Assembly: GCF_021249345.1 (NCBI RefSeq)
Contig: NZ_CP089588.1
Location: 434,001 to 498,000 of the forward strand
Source: Halobacterium wangiae
GTDB taxonomy: Archaea > Halobacteriota > Halobacteria > Halobacteriales > Halobacteriaceae
Reading direction: 5' to 3'
Length of the DNA: 64,000 bases
In this document: positions 35,402-43,478 of the stretch, piece by piece
Layout of the letters: the number at the start of each line of letters is the position of its first letter
How positions within the stretch are numbered: the stretch's first letter is position 1
Notes under the pieces: generated by a model
The model's input: the letters and a program-made list of their open reading frames with translations, nothing else
Told to the model about the DNA's origin: nothing
Databases searched by the model: none
Program-made: the position numbers and the translations under genes

Positions 35402-35734
35402 CGGCGGCGGTTCCTGCTGGAGAAACGCGGGTTCGGGCGGGTCGATGCGTCGTCACCGGCGGGTGTAGTGGGCCACCCGCGCGCTCCAGCGACCGGTGCA
35501 GGCGCGCGCTGGCTGTCGACGGCAGCTACTGACATTGAGAACAGTCACCACGAGTACTGACGGCGAACCGACGCTTAGATTCCGGGGCTGCAACTGCAGG
35601 CAGTATTCCCAAGGCTGTGCCAACCGTTCGACTAGGCCGGCTCGAACCGAGTGATACCAGATGACACAGCTACCCGCCACCAGTCCAGTCGCACAGCGGC
35701 AGAGACCGAACGCCGGACGCGCACGAAGTGGGGG
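35402..35734. other. Gene-poor 333-bp divergent region with two inverted repeats
   Basis: No credible gene. Between the divergent SRPBCC and SDR genes lie a perfect 7-bp inverted repeat GCGGGTG/CACCCGC (35459-35480) and a second, CCAGCG/CGCTGG (35486-35512). The wording GCGGGTG is the same as in spacers of hairpin array 4. No TATA box at the leaderless distance is evident for the SDR gene. Confidence 0.5.
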
Positions 35735-36760
35735 ATGCCGGCGATGAACGTGGACCTGAAACCCGTCGACCAGCAGGTGGTCGTCGTCACGGGCGCGACC
35801 TCCGGTATCGGGCTGGCGACCGCGCGAATGGCCGCCGAGCGCGGAGCGAAGGTGGTGTTGGCCGCCCGGAGCGAGGACGCGCTCGCGGAGCTGGCCGAGG
35901 AGATAACGGCCGCGGGCGGCGACGCGACGTACGTCGTGGCGGACGTGCGGGACCGAGACGACGTGGCCCGAATCGCTCGCACGGCCGAGGAGACGTACGG
36001 CGGCTTCGACACGTGGGTCAACGTCGCCGGCGCGTTCCTCTACGGCAGACTCGACGAGACACCCATCGAGGACATGCGCGCACAGTTCGAGACGAACGTC
36101 TGGGGGCTGCTGTACGGCAGCCTCGAGGCCGCCGACCACCTCGCGGAGCGCGGCGGCGCCATCGTCAACATCGGCAGCGTCGTCTCCGACCGCGCCATCC
36201 CGCTGCAGGGGAGTTACTCCGCGTCGAAGCACGCCGTCAAGGGGTTCACGGACGCGCTGCGGATGGAACTGGAGGAGGAGGGTGCGCCCGTGTCGGTGAC
36301 GCTCGTCAAACCGGCGGCCATCGACACGCCGTACCCCGAACACGCGAAGAACTACATGGACGAGGAGGCGACGCTCCCGCCGCCTGTCTACGCCCCGGAG
36401 ACGGCCGCGCGCGCCATCCTGGAGGCCGCCGAGCAGCCCCAGCGGGACGTCTTCGTCGGCGGCGGCGCGAAGGGGATGGCGGCGCTGGGCAACTACGCCG
36501 CGGGGCTCACGGACCGCATCATGGAGGCGACGTTCTTCGACCAGCAGCGGACGGGCCAGCAACCCGCCCAGCCCGACCGGAGCGGCATCGACGAACCCGT
36601 GGGTGAACTCGAGGAACGCGGCGACCACGAGGGCCACGTCGCGCAGTCGAGCATCTACACCCGACTCTCCCAGGGACGCTCCTCCGGGCCGCTTCTCCGT
36701 GGCGGCATCGTCCTGGCGGGGCTCTACGGCGCCTACCGAATGCTTCGAGGGCGGCGGTGA
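35735..36760 (+). CDS. Short-chain dehydrogenase/reductase with C-terminal membrane anchor
   Basis: 341 residues from ATG at 35735; ATG at 35744 is an alternative with a better-spaced GGGGG upstream. SDR motifs: cofactor loop VTGATSGIGLATA (19-31), ADVRDRDD, NVAGAF (NAG-like), Ser148 in IVNIGSVVS, Tyr161 and Lys165 in YSASKHA. The C-terminal extension has a polar linker and ends GGIVLAGLYGAYRMLRGRR, a likely membrane anchor with basic end. This longer SDR type (DltE-like) acts on unknown, perhaps lipid-linked, substrates. The start is preceded by a long leader. Confidence 0.87.
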   Translation: MPAMNVDLKPVDQQVVVVTGATSGIGLATARMAAERGAKVVLAARSEDALAELAEEITAAGGDATYVVADVRDRDDVARIARTAEETYGGFDTWVNVAGAFLYGRLDETPIEDMRAQFETNVWGLLYGSLEAADHLAERGGAIVNIGSVVSDRAIPLQGSYSASKHAVKGFTDALRMELEEEGAPVSVTLVKPAAIDTPYPEHAKNYMDEEATLPPPVYAPETAARAILEAAEQPQRDVFVGGGAKGMAALGNYAAGLTDRIMEATFFDQQRTGQQPAQPDRSGIDEPVGELEERGDHEGHVAQSSIYTRLSQGRSSGPLLRGGIVLAGLYGAYRMLRGRR

Positions 36761-36922
36761 GGACGGCAGCGGCTCCGTGGTGAGACTGTCGCCCGCGGCA
36801 CTACACGAGGACGAACTCCCGGGTATCGTTCGTGAATACGGGGTCCGAGCCGATCGCCAACATCGTTTTACGCGTCACTGACCTCCCACTAGGGTACTGA
36901 CCTCTTCACTGGAGGCCCCCTC

Positions 36923-37717
36923 ATGAGCGACTCACCGACCACCCTCGAGCGACTCGACCTCCCGGAGAGAATCGACTCGGGAATCGACCGCGTGATTCTG
37001 GCGTTCAGCGACGGTGAGTCCGGTACTCGGTTGACTGGAATGGAGAAAGAGCTGTTCGAGGTGCTCGTGGTGAGTGACGCGCTCCTCGAGACGGTCGGCC
37101 TCGACGGAGTATCGGAGAGCGTCGACACCGGAAAGCTCCTCGAGAGGGTCGACGTGGACCACCTCGCAGACGCGATCGAGGAACGCAACCCCGATCTGGC
37201 GTTCGACCTCAGTGACCTGGAGACGGTCATCGACAGGCGAGAGCTGTTGAACTCGATCGACCTCCTCGAATTCGCGAAAGCCAAACGGCAACTAGACGTC
37301 GAACTCGAGGACGTCGCCGGCGAAGGCGGCCTGGCCGGAGTCGGTAGCAACTCGAAAGCCAGTGCCGACATCGCTGCGTTCGTCTCGTCGCTCCGTTCCG
37401 AAGCGCCAGAAACGCTGCTGGAGCAGGAGACCACGGCGAAAGCGAGGGCCGTCCAGGAGAAGGTTGTAGAGGGACACGAGGAGCTCGAAGAGCGTTACGA
37501 GGCGAATAAACAGCGCTTCAGTAGTGACAATGAGCAGCGGGCTCCTGGAAATCCGACTGCGGTTTCGTTGCTCTCGTCGGGACCGCTGCCGGACAGCGTC
37601 TCGACCCGACTCTCGACGGTTCCGTCGAGGGTGCTGTATTCGAAGGCCGAACCCATCCCACGGGTGTACAGCCGGCGGTGGGCGAGAGGTCGCCCGAAGA
37701 GAACTCGATCGCGGTAG
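36923..37717 (+). CDS. Haloarchaeal protein of unknown function
   Basis: 264 residues preceded by a real Shine-Dalgarno-like GGAGG at 36915-36919 region, unusual here because most genes look leaderless. The first 200 residues are helical and acidic with repeated short Leu/Asp-rich segments (LDLPERIDSGID, ETVGLDGVSESVDTGKLLERV, LAFDLSDLETVIDRRELL). The end, from about residue 205, is different: Pro/Ser-rich then basic (RVYSRRWARGRPKRTRSR). I recall similar C-terminal wording in other haloarchaea but no function. Base composition is noticeably less G+C-rich than neighbours, which suggests recent acquisition or relaxed selection. Confidence 0.62.
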   Translation: MSDSPTTLERLDLPERIDSGIDRVILAFSDGESGTRLTGMEKELFEVLVVSDALLETVGLDGVSESVDTGKLLERVDVDHLADAIEERNPDLAFDLSDLETVIDRRELLNSIDLLEFAKAKRQLDVELEDVAGEGGLAGVGSNSKASADIAAFVSSLRSEAPETLLEQETTAKARAVQEKVVEGHEELEERYEANKQRFSSDNEQRAPGNPTAVSLLSSGPLPDSVSTRLSTVPSRVLYSKAEPIPRVYSRRWARGRPKRTRSR

Positions 37718-38240
37718 TCGCTAGTGTGTCGCCACCCCGGGAGACTGGCAGAGACTGATTCAGAGTACCGTCGTGGCGCTCCACGGCGAACGGACGCGCG
37801 GGAGAGACACGTTCTGACTCGTCGGCGTCCGCGGTACGCTCGACCGACGCCCGCGAAACCAGCCGAGGCGCTATCGCCACGGCTGTTGCAATCGGAAATG
37901 TGCGCCCGCAACACTAACGACCGACCTCATCCGTGGGCGGCGTGCCCCGTTGGCCGGGAAACCCTCGTGGCGGGCGGGTGCTCCGTCGGGAGCACCAGTG
38001 GCGAGGCGGCGTCAGCCGCCGAGCCGGGTGGCGCTACGCGCCACCGAGTGCCGAGACGGCGAAAGCCGTCGAGGCGGGTGATTCGTGACGTGAATCGGAC
38101 GGACGCTGCGGGCGCCAACCGGGAACCGAAGTTCCGTGTCGCACGCCGGGGTTCTCCGAGCGTCATCGCGTCCGCGTGGACGAACTCGGTCGGGGACAAA
38201 CGGCGCGCACTCGACCGTAGGCGCCCGCGTAGAAAGAGGG
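37718..38240. other. 523-bp region without a credible gene; contains hairpin array 4
   Basis: Frames here are Arg-rich and unbiased in codon use, so I reject them. The left half (37718-37920) shares the lower G+C of the preceding gene and may be decayed coding sequence. The right half is the hairpin array. The region resembles an island scar, but no integrase, terminal repeats or tRNA are seen. Confidence 0.5.
37978..38135. repeat. Tandem mini-hairpin array 4
   Basis: Six consecutive inverted repeats: 37978-37995 (GTGCTCC/GGAGCAC, loop GTCG), 38005-38020 (GGCGGC/GCCGCC, loop GTCA), 38027-38045 (GGTGGCGC/GCGCCACC, loop TAC), 38055-38070 (GACGGC/GCCGTC, loop GAAA), 38080-38096 (GATTC/GAATC) and 38122-38135 (GGAAC/GTTCC, loop CGAA). 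Most spacers are variants of GAGGCGGGTG or AGTGGCGAG. Stems are unrelated in sequence, loops are 3-5 nt. Confidence 0.75.
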
Positions 38241-38465
38241 TTACGCCCCGTCGTCGGCGAGGGCGTACACCTGCTGTCTGCTCTCGCAGAGCCCACAGAC
38301 GCACTCCGCCAGCCCCTCCTCGGAGAGTTCGGCGAGCGCCTCGCTGGCGGTGTCCTCCGAGAGGCGGGCCTCCTCGGCCACCTCCGCGGGGGAGAGCGGC
38401 CCACAGTTGTCCAGGACGACGTGCGCGAGCTTCGCCGCACACGACAGCGTGCCGGACTCGCTCAT
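38241..38465 (-). CDS. Small winged-helix protein with cysteine cluster
   Basis: 74 residues from ATG at 38465, the start supported by a TATA-like GGTTTTTGAC about 27 nt upstream. LSPAEVAEEARLSEDTASEA is a helix-turn-helix, followed by a Leu-rich recognition region and a wing containing CVCGLCESRQQVYAL; with Cys9 and Cys21 the protein has five cysteines. That suggests a metal- or redox-responsive MarR/ArsR-like regulator. It is divergent from the D-2-hydroxyacid dehydrogenase, which could be its target. Confidence 0.75.
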   Translation of the reverse strand: MSESGTLSCAAKLAHVVLDNCGPLSPAEVAEEARLSEDTASEALAELSEEGLAECVCGLCESRQQVYALADDGA

Positions 38466-38567
38466 CGTTCCACCGTACTTGACTCGCGTCAAAAACCCTT
38501 CGTAAACCGGCGAGTAGGGGGTCGCGTCGCGGAACGCTTACGGCTCGCCGCGTCCACCACCGGGACG

Positions 38568-39515
38568 ATGGTCGACATCGCCGTCCTCCGCCGGGGAACG
38601 CACGGCCTGCCGATGGACGAGTACGCCGCGGCGCTCCGCGAGCGCCTGCCGGACCGCGAGATAGCGCTCGCGCGGACGCCCGGCGAAGAGCGAGACCTCG
38701 TCGCCGACGCGCCCGTCGTCACCGGCAGTAGCATCGACGAGGAACTCCTCTCGGTTGCCGACGAACTGGAACTGTTCGCGTGTGCCTACGCGGGCTACGG
38801 CCACCTGCCGATGGACGCGCTCCGCGAACGCGGCGTCGCCGTCACCAACGCCGCGGGCATCCACGCGCCGAGCATCGCCGAGCAGGTGCTGGGCTACCTC
38901 CTGACGTTCGCCCGTGACCTCCACGAGGGGTGGCGACGCCAACAGAACCGCGAGTACCGCCACTACCAGGCCCGCGAACTCGGGGGGTCGACGGTGACCG
39001 TCGTCGGGATGGGCGCCATCGGGCACGCCGTCGTCGAGCGCCTGCGGGGGTTCGACGTCGACACTATCGGTGTGCGGTACACGCCGGAGAAGGGCGGCCC
39101 GACCGACGAGGTGATCGGATTCGACGAGGAGGCGTTCCACGACGCGCTCGCCCGGACTGACTACCTCGTGCTGGCGACCCCCCTGACCGACACGACCCGC
39201 GGCCTCGTCGACGAGGCGGCGTTCCACACGCTACCCCCGGAGAGCGTGCTCGTGAACGTTGCGCGCGGCGGCGTGGTGGAGACGGACGCGCTCGTCCACG
39301 CGCTCCAGAAGCAGTCGATCCGCGGGGCCGCCCTCGACGTCACCGACCCGGAACCGCTCCCCGAGTCCCACCCGCTGTGGAACTTCGAGAACGTCCTGCT
39401 GACGCCGCACAACGCCGGCCACACGCCCGAGCACTGGCCTCGACTGGCGGACATCGTGGCGACGAACGTCCCGCGACTCGGGACCGACGAGGACCTGGAG
39501 AACAGAGTCGATTAG
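38568..39515 (+). CDS. D-2-hydroxyacid dehydrogenase
   Basis: 315 residues from ATG at 38568. NAD-binding VVGMGAIGHAVVERL (145-159), catalytic Arg233 (LVNVARGGVV), Glu262 (VTDPEPLPES) and His281 (LLTPHNAGHTP), all in the order of the D-lactate/phosphoglycerate dehydrogenase superfamily. No ACT or other regulatory domain, so it is a short 2-ketoacid reductase; the exact acid is unknown. TATA-like GCTTACG about 28 nt upstream. The gene stands between a small regulator and asd (convergent). Confidence 0.92.
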   Translation: MVDIAVLRRGTHGLPMDEYAAALRERLPDREIALARTPGEERDLVADAPVVTGSSIDEELLSVADELELFACAYAGYGHLPMDALRERGVAVTNAAGIHAPSIAEQVLGYLLTFARDLHEGWRRQQNREYRHYQARELGGSTVTVVGMGAIGHAVVERLRGFDVDTIGVRYTPEKGGPTDEVIGFDEEAFHDALARTDYLVLATPLTDTTRGLVDEAAFHTLPPESVLVNVARGGVVETDALVHALQKQSIRGAALDVTDPEPLPESHPLWNFENVLLTPHNAGHTPEHWPRLADIVATNVPRLGTDEDLENRVD

Positions 39516-39552
39516 GCCGGGTCGAGCGGCCCGCTACGCCGACGAACGGTTC

Positions 39553-40584
39553 CTACAGCCAGCCCTCGCGGGCGAGCAGTTCGCCGTTGAGGAGGCTGGC
39601 GCCCGCGGCGCCGCGGACGGTGTTGTGCGCGAGGCAGTTGTACTGGACGCCCGTCTCCGTCTCCTGGATGCCGCCCGCGGCGACGGCCATCCCGTCGCCG
39701 AGCATCCGGTCGAGACGCGGCTGGGGGCGGCTGGGGTCCTCGAACACCTCGATCAGCGGGTCGGGCGCGCTCGGCAGGTCGAGGGTGGGCGCGTCCTCGA
39801 ACGCCGCGGCGACGTCCGCGACCGTCGGGTCGTCGTCGGTCTCCGCGAACACGTTCTCGAGGTGGCCGTCGAGGGTCGGGACGCGGTTGCAGGACGCGGA
39901 GACGACGGCGTCGTGCCACTCGACTTCCGCGCCGGTGAACTCCCCGAGGAGTTTCCTGGATTCGGTCTCCATCTTCTCCTCCTCGCCGCCGATGTGCGGG
40001 ACGACGTTGTCCAGGATCTCCATCGACGTGACGCCCGAGTAGCCCGCGCCCGAGACGGCCTGGAGCGTCGAGACGTGGACGCGGTCGAGGCCGAACTCGT
40101 CGAGTGCGTTCAGGGTAGGGACCATCGTGATGGTCGAGCAGTTCGGGTTCTTCACGAGCGCGCCGTCCCACCCGCGCTCGTCGCGCTGCACCTCGATGAG
40201 GTCGAGGTGGTCGGCGTTCACCTCGGGGATGACGAGGGGCACGTCGTCGGCCGTACGCGCGTTCGAGGAGTTCGAGGAGACGACGAAGCCCGCCTCGCAG
40301 AGTTCCGGTTCGACGCGCTCGCCGACGCCCGACGGGAGCGCCGAGAAGAGGAGGTCGGTGTCGTCGGGAATCGCCGCGGGGTCCGTCTCGCGGACGGTGA
40401 TGTCTGCCGTCGAGTCGGGGATGGGCGTATCGAGTCGCCAGCCGGCGGCCTCGCGGTACGGCTTCCCCGCGCTGTCGGAGCTCGCAGTGAGTACAGAGAG
40501 TTCGAAGTCCGGGTGGTCGTCGAGCAACTGGACGAACCGCTGCCCGACGGCACCGGTCGCGCCGAGTACGCCTACAGTAGTCAT
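39553..40584 (-). CDS. asd: Aspartate-semialdehyde dehydrogenase
   Basis: 343 residues from ATG at 40584. NADP motif GVLGATGAVGQRFV, phosphate site SSNSSNARTADDVPLVIPE, nucleophile Cys149 in VKNPNCSTI and His241 in CNRVPTLDGH. It reduces aspartyl-phosphate to the semialdehyde at the branch to threonine, methionine, lysine and isoleucine. The sequence belongs to the archaeal/fungal-type branch. TATA-like GGGTTTCA about 25 nt upstream. It is transcribed in the same direction as rps17e and deoxyhypusine synthase but appears independent. Confidence 0.96.
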   Translation of the reverse strand: MTTVGVLGATGAVGQRFVQLLDDHPDFELSVLTASSDSAGKPYREAAGWRLDTPIPDSTADITVRETDPAAIPDDTDLLFSALPSGVGERVEPELCEAGFVVSSNSSNARTADDVPLVIPEVNADHLDLIEVQRDERGWDGALVKNPNCSTITMVPTLNALDEFGLDRVHVSTLQAVSGAGYSGVTSMEILDNVVPHIGGEEEKMETESRKLLGEFTGAEVEWHDAVVSASCNRVPTLDGHLENVFAETDDDPTVADVAAAFEDAPTLDLPSAPDPLIEVFEDPSRPQPRLDRMLGDGMAVAAGGIQETETGVQYNCLAHNTVRGAAGASLLNGELLAREGWL

Positions 40585-40635
40585 ACCCGTCTCTGGGGGA
40601 CGGGTAGGTGAAACCCCTTCGGGTGCGGGAAAAAT

Positions 40636-40815
40636 TCAGTTACGCTTGTGCGTGATGTAGCCCGCGATACGGTTGCGGACCTCCTTGGACTCGATGTTCG
40701 TCAGCTCGCTGACGGCTTTCTTGTTGTGCTCGAAGTCCTCTCGCGAGAACGCGTCCTCGTAGCGCTCCATGAGGATGTTCCCGGTCTTCTTGACGTAGTC
40801 GGGCTTGATGGCCAT
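40636..40815 (-). CDS. rps17e: 30S ribosomal protein S17e
   Basis: A 59-residue protein beginning [20 protein letters not shown] and ending with a YITHKRN tail, matching archaeal S17e over its full length. It has a small helical core ([20 protein letters not shown]). ATG at 40815, TGA at 40636-40638. TATA element CCTTTTAAC sits 28 nt upstream, implying a very short leader. Located 51 nt upstream of asd on the same strand. Confidence 0.96.
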   Translation of the reverse strand: MAIKPDYVKKTGNILMERYEDAFSREDFEHNKKAVSELTNIESKEVRNRIAGYITHKRN

Positions 40816-40838
40816 ACGACTCGTTTCTCCCGCCGTTC

Positions 40839-40847
40839 GTTAAAAGG
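40839..40847 (-). promoter_or_regulatory. TATA box of rps17e
   Basis: CCTTTTAAC on the minus strand, centred 28 nt upstream of the ATG at 40815. Confidence 0.6.
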
Positions 40848-40956
40848 ATTCGTTTCGTGGGGAGCGCTAGTGGGTGTCTGTAGCGGAGGAAGTGATTTCT
40901 GTCAGCTCGAAAGGAGCGACATCCGGGAAGTAGTCCTCAGAAGAGTTACTTCCGAA

Positions 40957-41937
40957 TTACCGTTCGAACGCGCCAGCAACCAGCAGTGGCAGCACTAGCG
41001 TCGCCTCCGCCTCGATCTGGGTGTAGTTGGGTTCGGCGTCGTCGTCCTTGATCTTCCCCCACGAGACCGCCTCCTCGGGCGGGGCACCCGACAGGGAGCC
41101 GTCGCCCTCCATGCCCGTGGAGATGTAGACGGCGTAGTCGGCGCCGCCGCGGAAGAGGTTCGTCATGATGGCGTGGTGTTTCGGGACGCCGGCGCCGACG
41201 GCGATGAGGCCGGTCTTGTTCGCGAGCAGGCCCTCCTCGATGAGCGAATCGTAGTCGTCGACGATCTCGATGCCGACCTCGGAGTCGTAGCCCTGGCGGT
41301 AGTAGTAGAGGAAGTTCCCGATCTCGGCGTCCGTGAGCGCGGGGCAGAAGACGGGGACGTCGTTGTCGGCGGCGTTCTTGAGGAAGGAGTCCTCGTCGTC
41401 GAGGGTCTCGCCGAGTTCCTTCGCGAAGTCCGTCGGCGTTCGGACCTTCTCCTCGGCGAAGAAGTCCTCGAAGAAGTCGTAGAGGTACTCCTCGAGCCAG
41501 ACGTAGCGGTCCGAGGGGACGAAGATGTTGCCGAGTCGGTTGATGCCCTCCTCGCGGAGCGCGGCCTCGTCGACGTCCCACTCGCCCATCTTGAACGGCT
41601 TGGCGGTCTTGATGACGTCCTCCGTGAGCGACCCGGAGGTGGTGATGATGACGTCTACGTACCCCTCGCGGACGAGGTGCGCGACGACCTCCCGGAGCCC
41701 CGAGGAGACGATGTTCGACGTGAACGTGAGGTAGACGGTGGCGTCGTCCTCGTGCATCTGGCGGGTGATGTCGACGCCCTCCGCGAGGTGGGTCGCCTGG
41801 AAGCCGGTCGTCGCGTAGGCGTCGAGCATCTCGAAGAAATCGAAGTCGCCGCGGAAGTCGTAGCCGCGCACGTCCGGCGTGTCGAGGTCCTCGTCGCTCC
41901 CCGGCAGGACGTTCTCACGGGTGTCGTCGTCGGTCAT
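40957..41937 (-). CDS. dys: Deoxyhypusine synthase
   Basis: 326 residues from ATG at 41937; TATA-like GTTCAAATC about 28 nt upstream. The NAD- and spermidine-binding landmarks are TFTSNIVSSGLREVV, ITTSGSLTEDVIK, VFCPALTDAEIGNFL and the active-site Lys295 in VSWGKIKDD. The enzyme transfers an aminobutyl group (from spermidine, or agmatine in some archaea) to a lysine of aIF5A, the first step of hypusination. Position near rps17e fits a translation neighbourhood. The longer frame to 42114 is unsupported. Confidence 0.95.
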   Translation of the reverse strand: MTDDDTRENVLPGSDEDLDTPDVRGYDFRGDFDFFEMLDAYATTGFQATHLAEGVDITRQMHEDDATVYLTFTSNIVSSGLREVVAHLVREGYVDVIITTSGSLTEDVIKTAKPFKMGEWDVDEAALREEGINRLGNIFVPSDRYVWLEEYLYDFFEDFFAEEKVRTPTDFAKELGETLDDEDSFLKNAADNDVPVFCPALTDAEIGNFLYYYRQGYDSEVGIEIVDDYDSLIEEGLLANKTGLIAVGAGVPKHHAIMTNLFRGGADYAVYISTGMEGDGSLSGAPPEEAVSWGKIKDDDAEPNYTQIEAEATLVLPLLVAGAFER

Positions 41938-42008
41938 GCCCAGTCGTTGTGAGCGCGCGGATTTGAACGTCCCGACATCCGGCGGCGCGGGCCCGCGGCA
42001 GTGGCCGG

Positions 42009-42854
42009 CTACTCGTCGGGGGTCGTCCGCCAGTACCGCCAGACCGCCTCGTTGCCGTCGCCCTCGCGCTCGACTCCGGGCAGTTCGGCGAGGTGCTCCC
42101 TGACGAACGCCCACCAGTCGTCGGCCGACTCGTAGCCGGCGTCGCGGTCCGGGTAGACCTGCTCCCGGAACGCAGTCGCCGTCGCGTCGTCGGACTCGGC
42201 GAGTAGTTCGAACGCCGCGCGGACCGCCTGCCGCTCGTCGTCTTCGACCGGGAGGCGTTCGAGCGCGAACTTCACGCTGTTCCGGCGGTTCCCCTTCGGA
42301 CCCAGCAGCAGGCGGCTGTCGTCAGTGCGCTGGTCGACGGTGGGCGTCCCGTCGTAGCGCCACGCGCCGTTCGGGGAGTCTGGAGGGTCGACCGACGGCA
42401 GGGCGGCGAGGCGGTCCCGGACGAGTTCTGTCCACCAGGCGTCGCTGTCGTCGTACTCCGCGGGGTCCTCGGGGAAGATGGCGTCGACGATCTCGGGCGC
42501 GGTCGCTTCCCCCCAGTAGTGGAGGAACGCGAACGCGTTCCGGACGGCCTCCTCGCGGTCCGGGCGGAGGTCGTAGGACTCGATGGCCGCCTCGACGTCC
42601 TCGGGCGTGTCGATTCGGTTGTCCTGGAGGCCGGCGGGGGACGCGGCCACGACGCGCTCGCCGTCCTCGGTGAGCGCGTACGTGTCGTCGCCGACGCGCT
42701 CAACGAGCCCGTTGTCCAGGAGTCTCGGGAGGTGCTCGCGGACGTCCTCGGGGCTCGTGTTCACCGTCCCGGCGAGCGACTCGACGTCCGTCTCCCCGCG
42801 GTGGAGTCGCTCCAGGATCGCCCGGTCGCGCTCGTCGAGCGTGTTGCCCGCCAT
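42009..42854 (-). CDS. Winged-helix protein with duplicated C-terminal domain
   Basis: 281 residues from ATG at 42854. Residues 5-70 form a winged helix (LDERDRAILERLHRG, VNTSPEDVREHLPRLLDNGL, YALTEDGERVVA). The rest is two copies of a roughly 70-residue module: 99-168 (DREEAVRNAFAFL to GAWRYDG) and 206-276 (DERQAVRAAFELL to AVWRYWR), each with DDSDAWW or SADDWW in the middle. I know no function for the repeated module; it may sense a ligand or dimerise. Lies 45 nt downstream of the cofD-to-DUF447 run on the same strand and may belong to that operon. Confidence 0.78.
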   Translation of the reverse strand: MAGNTLDERDRAILERLHRGETDVESLAGTVNTSPEDVREHLPRLLDNGLVERVGDDTYALTEDGERVVAASPAGLQDNRIDTPEDVEAAIESYDLRPDREEAVRNAFAFLHYWGEATAPEIVDAIFPEDPAEYDDSDAWWTELVRDRLAALPSVDPPDSPNGAWRYDGTPTVDQRTDDSRLLLGPKGNRRNSVKFALERLPVEDDERQAVRAAFELLAESDDATATAFREQVYPDRDAGYESADDWWAFVREHLAELPGVEREGDGNEAVWRYWRTTPDE

Positions 42855-42899
42855 ACGTCGGCTACGTCTCTCAGGTCCTTGACGGTGACTCCCCGGCGC

Positions 42900-43478
42900 C
42901 TACCAGTCGCCGTCCGCGAGTTCCCGCACGCGCTCGACGGCCACCCGCTCGCGCTCGCCGCCGCAGGTCTCCGCGACGCCCTCGAAGTACCGCAGACGCT
43001 CGCGCAGCGTCTCCGCGTCGTAGGCGTCGACGTCCAGGCGCGACACCGCCACCGTCATCTCGACGACGGCAGCGAACCCGCGGTCGATTGTTCTGGGGGC
43101 GGTGCGCCGGACCTCGCTCTCGACCGGGCGGAGTTCCCACTGCTCGGTTCGCGTCCCCGCGTCGTCGTTCGTCGCGACGTGTGTGACCTCCACGCGGGCC
43201 CAGGCGTCCGCCGAGTCGAGCACGGGGTCGGCCGCCTCCCGGATGGACAGCGCGGCCTCCGCGAAGTCCACGGGGTCGGCGACGAACTGGACGTAGCCGC
43301 CGCCCTCGCGGTGGAAGTTCCGGCGCGTCCGGGTGTTCCCCCACGTCGTGGCCGTGGCGGGGTCCCCCTCGGCAGGGGAGTGGAGGCCCAGCGCGGCGAC
43401 GTTCCACAGTCCGTTCGGCCCGCGGGTCGTCACCACCGTCTCGGTGACCCCCGACAGGTCGACGGGCCACTCAACCAT
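42900..43478 (-). CDS. DUF447 family protein (COG2457), flavin-reductase-like fold
   Basis: 192 residues from ATG at 43478. The N-terminus VTETVVTTRGPNGLWNVAALG and the segment TTWGNTRTRRNFHREGGGYVQF are typical of DUF447, whose split-barrel fold suggests flavin or nucleotide binding; a helical C-terminal part follows. Homologues occur in gene neighbourhoods for C1 carriers in methanogens and methylotrophs. Its start overlaps the CitG-like gene by 8 nt, and it is the last of four overlapping genes beginning with cofD, so an F420-related role is a reasonable inference. Confidence 0.85.
   Translation of the reverse strand: MVEWPVDLSGVTETVVTTRGPNGLWNVAALGLHSPAEGDPATATTWGNTRTRRNFHREGGGYVQFVADPVDFAEAALSIREAADPVLDSADAWARVEVTHVATNDDAGTRTEQWELRPVESEVRRTAPRTIDRGFAAVVEMTVAVSRLDVDAYDAETLRERLRYFEGVAETCGGERERVAVERVRELADGDW

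Noticed and set aside
37978-38135. Possible CRISPR array
   Set aside because: There is no constant repeat; each inverted repeat has its own sequence and spacing is irregular. No cas genes are in the window.
37724-38482. 252-codon Arg-rich frame through the hairpin array region
   Set aside because: Unbiased composition, strongly basic in an acidic proteome, overlaps the small winged-helix gene and reads through inverted repeats; no recognisable domain.
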